From Trichomonas vaginalis G3 (lineage: Eukaryota > Parabasalia > Trichomonadida > Trichomonadidae): a stretch of DNA of 64,000 nt. Numbering within the stretch: the stretch's first letter is position 1; the number at the start of each line of letters is the position of its first letter. The stretch lies in contig NC_067207.1 of NCBI RefSeq assembly GCF_026262505.1, positions 26,318,082 to 26,382,081 on the forward strand, read 5' to 3'. A program made the position numbers and the translations under genes. Under the pieces are notes generated by a model that had not been told where the DNA came from, made no database searches, and saw only the letters and a program-made list of their open reading frames with translations. Shown here in pieces: positions 57,702 through 64,000 of this stretch.

Positions 57702-60700
57702 GAACAAAACGGAACAGCTAAAATGAATGATAATCAAATTAGAGCAGAAGGTAAAGGTTATTTAAACGCTTCTATAACATTCCTGATGGTGTTAATCCTA
57801 AAACTCGTAGAAGCTATTTAAATGAAGCAATAGATGCATATGAAGGGTTTACATTTCATCAGAAAGTGAGAGATTAGCGAGAATGTTAAATGTTAATGAT
57901 TGATTTCTATTATTGTGATCCTCAAACCAGAAGACGTGGACATAATAAAGTAGACTTTTCCATTAGTGGAATCAATAATGATAGATCCAGAATTGAAACA
58001 GTAATAATTTTATTAAAACACAGAGTCCATGTGGAAAACTTCACGCTGACAGAATAACAGACGTTGAAGCACTCACCGGCTATAAAGTTTGTCCATATTG
58101 TAAAGAAGAAGTTTATTCTATCCGCGATGATCCAGAAAGGAAAAACCAAAGAAGATTTTTAAAGCATTGTGAGAAATGTAAAGAAAATAATGGAAGATTA
58201 ATTCAAGACGTTCAGTTGCAAAAGACACAGCAACCATATGCACCACATATTACGAAACAGAAGATATATCAGTGGTTATTAGCTCACAATTTGCAGAAAT
58301 ATTATAAACCGACAAGATATTATATTACTTTTGACTTTGAAACATTAGAGACTAAAGAAGAATTACAACTTTCTGAGTGTGCAACTTTGAATGCTTACTT
58401 AAAACCATTCATGGTATCATCAACGGTTAAATTAAATGATAAAACATATACGAGGAATTTTTGCTTAACTTCGAGTGATTCTTTTATTTCTGATTGGATT
58501 GAGTTTTTATTTTCAACCTGTTCATTAGTTGTTGAATCAAATATGAGTCAATACAATGAATTATTGAAGTCGCAAACGGCGGGGACTTTGTCCCATACAT
58601 TAAATGAAAAACAGAAGGAAGCATTTAAAGAACTTCTAGATGAGGAATTCAATAAAGTGAATATCATAGGTTTTAATTCGGGAAAGTTTGATTTAAATTT
58701 AATTCTTCATGATTTAAACACTGCAAAATGGAAAATAAAATCAATGCTGGGTTCATCTTCACAATTTAAGCAAATCATTGTAAAGAAAACAAACGTCCAT
58801 ATGAATTGAGATTTATTGACATCAGAAATTATATAGCGGGTGGGACATTAGACCAATTCACTCAAGATTTCGGAAACAATAAATCACGTGTTAAATCCTT
58901 TTTCCCTTATCAATTCATCACGTGGGAAAATTCGAAGAAGAATTATATAAAGTGGAACCATTCACTCAAGATTCATTTTATTCAGCATTAACTCAAGAAA
59001 CTATATCAGATAGTGATTATCAAATATATCTCAATGATGCTAAAAACTTTAAGAATAGATTAGAATATTTTATTCATTATTGCAATAAAGATGTTGAAAT
59101 TATGATTGACCCAATCGATAAAATTATTGAAGAAACATTTGTTTATAAAATTGATATGCTTCATAATCTTTCTTTATCATCGAATGCTTCAATGATTCGT
59201 TACGCTTTAGCATATAAAGACTTTAATCCTAATGAAAAATATCCTGAGGAAGAGATAGAATCAAGTTTTGAATTAACGAAAAAGTATTGGAAATATAAAA
59301 TTGAATCATATAAGAAACAAGATGAAAAAGCAGAAAGGGATACTAAAAATAATGTTTCAATGGATGATTTTCAATACTATCACGATTTAATCCTTTCATC
59401 TAAATGCAAAATGTGTGGTAAAGCGTTTACATATGCAAATAAACCAACATTGGATAGAATCGATAATGAAAAACCACATACCAAAGAAAATTGTCAGTTA
59501 ATGTGTTGTTATTGCAATGTCGTAAAATCAAATAAAGATGAAGATGTTCAACGTTTAAGAATCAATTTAAGAAATTATGCATTAAAAAATAATTTACCAA
59601 TGACTTTAGATTCAGTTGAAGCTTATCACATTCTCCGTAATGGAATTACTGGTGGTCTATCAAATGTTCAACATAGTGTTAAATCTTAAAGGAATCACGC
59701 ACATTAATAAACTTTCATATAGTCCAGAAACTAAAACTGTATCAAATGAGGACACCTCCAACATCATGACTCATTTCGTTGGTGTTGATTTTAATTCATT
59801 ATATCCTTCATCATTTTCATCTAATCCTCATGATTTCATTCAATATACTGACCATAAAATGTATATGCCGGGAAGATTGAATGGTGTTATCATTTGTGAT
59901 ACAGCAACAAAGAAAGCAAAAGCACTGGGAATAATTAAGAAGAAAAATACTTTATTCGTGGCTGAAGTAAAGGGTCACATTGATGAAAAATACATTAATG
60001 ATTACATAAACTTTTTACCGATAATAAGAAACTTAGATATTATCACAGATGAAAAAACAATTGGCTGTTTTATGTATAATTACATGAAATCAAACAATCT
60101 ACCAGTTGACCAGAAACAGAGGAAATTAACTCAGTTAGCATCAACACACAACCAATATCAACCATTTTCTTCTTATTATCTTTGGTATCTAATAGACAGA
60201 TTTCATTTTATCATCGATGATATTCAATCAATTTTAACATTTACTAAAAACACTTGTTTTAATGAATTTGCGAACGAATTTATGAACGAAAGACAAAAGG
60301 CTGAATTAGAAGGAAATAAAGGAAAAAGTTTATTTTGCAAGATTTCACTTAATGGATCATATGGTTACGATGCAATGAATATACAAAATTACGCAAAGAC
60401 TAAAATAATGAATGCACCGAAGGCACGCGTTGCATGTATGTCAAATAAGTTTAAAAACATAAGAGAAATAGGTGAGGATACGTATCAAGTGATGCTCAAA
60501 GATAGATTTTATAGATATGATACATGTTTACAAGAGGCATTTTTTACTTTAGATAACGCAAAATACTGGTATTTAGTTTTCATTTATGATTTTATGTATA
60601 AATGCATGGATGTTAATCGTTTTCATTTCATTGAAGGTGATACTGATTCATCTTATTGGGCAATCGCTGGCGATCCAAATCTTCCTAACACTCAAGCATT

Positions 60701-61166
60701 TCAAGCAATTGTTACCGATAAACAATTTTATGATAAAAACATTTTCAAATTCGCACCATTTGATTTCTTCTGTTTTGATGAGAAATTTAAACCTAAATTA
60801 AAGAATAAAGCTGAAGAAAAAGCACATGAGAAAAAATTATTGGGTTTAGCAATTGAGAAACAAGGTGATAACATGGTTGCTTTATGCCCCAAGTGTTATA
60901 CATCATTCAACGGTTCAATTGATGGAAGTGATTTTAAAAAGATTGCACAAAAAATGAAAGGTGTTAGTTTACGACAAAATAAACAATTAACACCTAAAAA
61001 TTATTTGGATATAATAAATGATAAAGTGATATTTGATGGTCAGAATATTAATTTACAACTTAAAAACGGGTCAATGACTCGCTTAACAATCGGTAAGACT
61101 GCATTAACAGGCGCACACACTAAGGCTGTATGTTGTGAAAATGATGTTGTATGCCCTTTATTTTAA
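57702..61166 (+). pseudogene. M3 DNA polymerase B region with embedded HNH domain
   Basis: The N-terminal side has a CPYC-type zinc-binding stretch. YYITFDFETLETKEELQLSE near 58320 gives the exonuclease DFE motif. An HNH-type nuclease domain follows at about 59400-59540 (CKMCGKAFTYANKPTLDRID, then ENCQLMCCYCNVVKSNKDED). In the last large frame (59616-61166), VGVDFNSLYPSSFSSNPH is motif A, CKISLNGSYGYDAMN is motif B and EGDTDSSYWAIAG is motif C. This is the protein-primed PolB of Polintons. It is a broken fossil with several breaks; the last frame is long and well preserved. Confidence 0.85.
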
Positions 61167-61199
61167 TACAATTTAAAAACGTAGGGTTGAGTCATGAAT

Positions 61200-61716
61200 T
61201 TAAAATTTTATTTTTAATAAAATGCCACAGAAGAGACAAAAAGAACCGTTAATGATGTGATTCAATATGTAAATAATGGTTTTGATACTATGATTCAAAG
61301 AGGTGGGCACCCTTAAAACATTTATTTTTATATAAATGGATAACGCAGATTTAGAAATTTTAATTGATGATTTAGTACGTTATCAAAATTTCTTAATTAT
61401 TATGAATTAAATCATATCTCCAAAACATAATAACAATATAACGGGTGATGATATGGATTATTATTATCCGTATTATAAAATGAAATTTTGAAATATCATG
61501 ATAAAAATTTCTGAAATTAAAGACAAAATTAAAATAATGAATATACAAAGGGAAAAATAAATCACGACTTAAACAGTTGAAAGATTTCAAAAATAAAGTA
61601 TTAACAGAAGAAGATATTGATGAATTATATAAATTATATAATCCTGAGCCGCAAAAGCCAAAGGAACAAAAGCCAAAGAAGAAAAGCCGAAACAACACCA
61701 AAAGAGAAAGTAGCAA
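61200..61716 (+). pseudogene. M3 small decayed genes
   Basis: Short gene starts follow ATTTTTATATAAATG-type leaders (about 61221 and 61336), but none stays open for long. The stretch EDIDELYKLYNPEPQKPKEQ-like near 61600 suggests a Lys/Pro-rich protein. No family is recognised. Confidence 0.35.
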
Positions 61717-61953
61717 ATGTTCAAACAGCTAAAGGTGCAAAACGCCCAGGTCCTTCAGACCATAAATGATGCACAAGCTTTAATTTATGATTCATTAGTT
61801 AAACCATATTCAGCCCGACTTTTAAATGAAGATCAACTTTTGGAATTCATCCTTCAACATAAACTCGAAGCGGGAAAGTATATCAAACCTTTATATACAG
61901 CATATTTAAAACAAATGAATAGAATACATCCAGAATTAATGAAGGAGGAATGA
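61717..61953 (+). CDS. M3 small protein, 78 aa
   Basis: MFKQLKVQNAQVLQTINDAQ to RIHPELMKEE; helical and hydrophilic, with LLNEDQLLEFILQHKLEAGK. It could also be the tail of the gene fragment just upstream. No family is recognised. Confidence 0.4.
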   Translation: MFKQLKVQNAQVLQTINDAQALIYDSLVKPYSARLLNEDQLLEFILQHKLEAGKYIKPLYTAYLKQMNRIHPELMKEE

Positions 61954-62039
61954 AATCCAAAACTTCATCATCCAAAATCAAAGCAGATAAAATTAAACCA
62001 CTTACAACACCAAAACTCCAACGGTAGTACCTCCTCCTT

Positions 62040-62890
62040 CAGTTAATCCTCATCATTCACTTTATTATATCCATTTCAAACATAAAGAAGCAAAAAGATT
62101 TTAAAAAGGATTTCAAGATATTAAATAAACCAATTGACCCGAAAATTCAACCGTTAAAGGAAAAATTTAGTCGCCCTTCATTTGCTCCATATCCATATTC
62201 ATACGAAATCGATCATTTAGAATATTCAAAAGGAAACGTTACTTATTTATTTGCCATTAACATTAACACTAGATATTTAATTGCATTCGGTGAAAGGGAA
62301 AACAGAACAGGAAACAAGAAGAGCTATACAATACTTACTAGATCATGAAAGAGTAGATAATATAAGGGTGATGTGATAAAGGATTTCAGGCAGCTATGGC
62401 TTCATTATTTCCCACAAATTAATTTTTACTTTCATCCTCTCCATATACGTTCATAATAAAATAGTTGATGCGTAATGAGAACTCTTAGAGATGCGTTAGG
62501 AGTTAACGTCAATATACTGGGATGGAAATCATGACTCCATCATACAGCAGTTAGTATATTATTACAATAATACATGGCATAGAACTATAAACATGAAACC
62601 AGTGGAAATGAAAAATGATATTTCAAAAGAATGGGGATATATTAGAAAACAAATGGAAAGGTAAATGATGTTAAACGTGAACAAATTAATTCGGGCTCAT
62701 GAATTTTAAACAAGGGGATAAAGTTTTGATTCATCTCGATTATGGAAAAACTGATAAATCAATGACAAAAAGAAGACGAAGATTTGACACAATAGCTGAA
62801 TTTGTTAGATATATTAACGGCAATGCATTAGTTGAAGTTGACAATAAATTAATAGAAATTCCGATTTATTTATTACTCCATTATATTTAA
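62040..62890 (+). pseudogene. M3 integrase remnant
   Basis: Around 62170-62330 the DNA encodes SYEIDHLEYSKGNVTYLFAI-like sequence, the first conserved block of an rve integrase core. The last frame (62699-62890) reads NFKQGDKVLIHLDYGKTDKS and ends LIEIPIYLLLHYI, like the SH3-type C-terminal domain of Polinton integrases. It is a broken fossil with several breaks. Confidence 0.6.
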
Positions 62891-63589
62891 ATAATATTTA
62901 ATTTTTTATTTCGTAAGAAATGAGTGACAACAAAGCATCAAGAGTCCTGATTCAATTAAGATTCAGAGTCCAGACGATGATATAAAAAGAAACTAAACAG
63001 AATTAAATCAAAATATGCTATTACAAAAAGAAGCCGCATGCGGTGGGGCCGAAAACGATAAAGAGAGGAAAGAAATAATCGAAAAAATTAGAACTTACCG
63101 TTTAATCCTTAAAACTGAGTGAAGCAAAATAAAAGAATTTAATAGAATAAATAAATTGATTGGAAGAGATGAATTTAATAAAGATGAATTTTTAAACTCT
63201 ATCCAAATTTAATTTTTATTCCTCATCTTCTTTCCATCATTACTGCATAACCCATCTTCTCGGTTTTCGTGGTTTGTTGTTTTTAATTAGTTCTTGCATC
63301 ATTTTTATCATTTCCTCCCTTGTTATTTCGTGGTAAATTTTGAGCTTGTGGGGTATCCATTTATATAAAATAAAATTTTGTTATCAGTTATTTTATCGTT
63401 AATGGTTTTTAGGTTATTCAATAATTAATTATTTTGAATAACTGAAGGTGTCACTACGTCACCATGTGTCACTCGGTTAATTAACTTCTCTTAAAAAATG
63501 AGACAACATGACATTTTGACAACACAGCAGGATTAATGCAAAAATAAATTCAATCATACTTTATAAAGCTTCATTTACAGGTTTCATCG
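62891..63589. other. M3 small remnants and an intergenic palindrome
   Basis: Short starts follow ATTTTTTATTTCGTAAGAAATG-like leaders (62921), and on the minus strand a 25-codon frame starts MDTPQAQNLPRN at 63360. Neither is supported as a gene. Between the plus-strand and minus-strand blocks lies the palindrome TTATTCAATAATTAATTATT... at about 63412-63441. Confidence 0.4.
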
Positions 63590-64000
63590 TCAGTAAATAA
63601 TCTCATTATCGTTTTGTTCAACCTGTTTATATAATCCTTTCATTTCTTCTTTCAAAACATAACACCATGTTTGTTTACCATCTATTCTTCTCTGTTTCTT
63701 ATCACATTTATCTTTAATGCTCATTTGAAATTCTTGTTTCATGTCTGATGGTTTGCAGAATAGAGCATTTTTAACACGTCATACCTGCACACAATTCATC
63801 ATAATGTGTATTTATCCATACATCTAAAGGATTTGTTGATAATTCAATTAAATCTTGTTTGGCTTCAGTCATCGGTATGATTCGTACGTTAAATGATGAA
63901 AGGTCATATTGCATAAAATATGTTAGTAAATATCATAAAATTCCTTTGGCATGAATCCATTAAATTCTTGAAGTAATCAAATTGACCCTTGAATTTACCA
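63590..64000 (-). pseudogene. M3 SF3 helicase remnant (C-terminal side, at window edge)
   Basis: On the minus strand SFNVRIIPMTEAKQDLIELS and NPLDVWINTHYDELCAG resemble the C-terminal part of the D5-like helicase seen at 25472-26706 (compare its EERQTLLEANKSVYELFIDE block). The rest of the gene lies beyond the edge. It is a broken fossil. Confidence 0.45.

Larger units (their letters stand above)
56000..64000. mobile_element. Third Polinton-like element M3, left part (fossil)
   Basis: From about 56000 the DNA becomes more AT-rich and the genes carry a different leader, TTTTTATTCTTACATAAATG (exact at 56080 and 57702). Parts: two small genes, a remnant, a DNA polymerase B region with an HNH domain, small genes, an integrase remnant and, on the minus strand at the edge, an SF3 helicase remnant. 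The left boundary is approximate and I find no terminal repeat; the right end is outside the window. It is unrelated in sequence to M1/M2. It is broken, with more than ten breaks, and looks older than M1/M2. Confidence 0.8.

Overview
Organism. The window looks like nuclear DNA of a trichomonad (Trichomonas vaginalis or a close parabasalid). The reasons are AT-rich intronless genes with short spacers, initiator-like TCAYTWY motifs close to start codons, a CK1-type kinase, a Pmp-like beta-helix gene and a glycine-rich surface-type gene of kinds common in that lineage, a Tvmar1-like mariner, and above all large Maverick/Polinton elements. The species call is inference; no rRNA is present to confirm it.

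Layout. 1-7419 is the right part of a Maverick (M1), cut by the window edge. 7420-13709 is a gene-poor spacer with a small hairpin element, a 113-bp tandem repeat, a GC-richer island and a striking 1332-bp foldback element built of nested palindromes. 13710-42786 is a second Maverick (M2, about 29 kb) of the same family and orientation, with terminal inverted repeats, A/T-run ends and a 5-bp target duplication AAATG. M2 holds a 4.4-kb tandem duplication, an inserted 1.7-kb cassette, a block with host-like promoter motifs, and a terminal array of 25-bp repeats interleaved with palindromic iterons. 42787-52130 is a host gene island: a proline-rich protein, a CK1-like kinase, a bromodomain protein, a divergent Tubby-like protein head-to-head with an N-terminal protein methyltransferase, a Cys-rich small protein and a glycine-rich gene. 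52245-53545 is a decayed mariner. 53883-55940 has a truncated Pmp-like gene beside a 722-bp TIR element. From about 56000 to the right edge lies a third, unrelated Polinton-like element (M3), more AT-rich, with its own upstream motif.

How the genes fit. M1 and M2 carry the Polinton set: protein-primed-type DNA polymerase B, rve-type integrase, SF3 (D5-like) helicase, packaging ATPase and capsid proteins. They also carry a Dam-like adenine methyltransferase at the terminus, small membrane-active-looking proteins and a protein with a phage-type tail-collar domain. All three Mavericks are broken fossils in this sequence: M1's visible part has about half a dozen breaks, M2 at least twenty and M3 more than ten. 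M1 and M2 still share nearly identical regions, which suggests recent activity. Many differences between repeated copies are short run-length differences, so part of the apparent decay could be sequencing or assembly error.

The signals I find most worth a second look are: (1) six copies of a palindromic iteron repeat in M2, one of which has changed all its half-sites together; (2) a hairpin in the Maverick TIR with compensatory changes; (3) the foldback element at 10963-12294; (4) the cassette at 28548-30285; (5) the tail-collar protein inside a Polinton.
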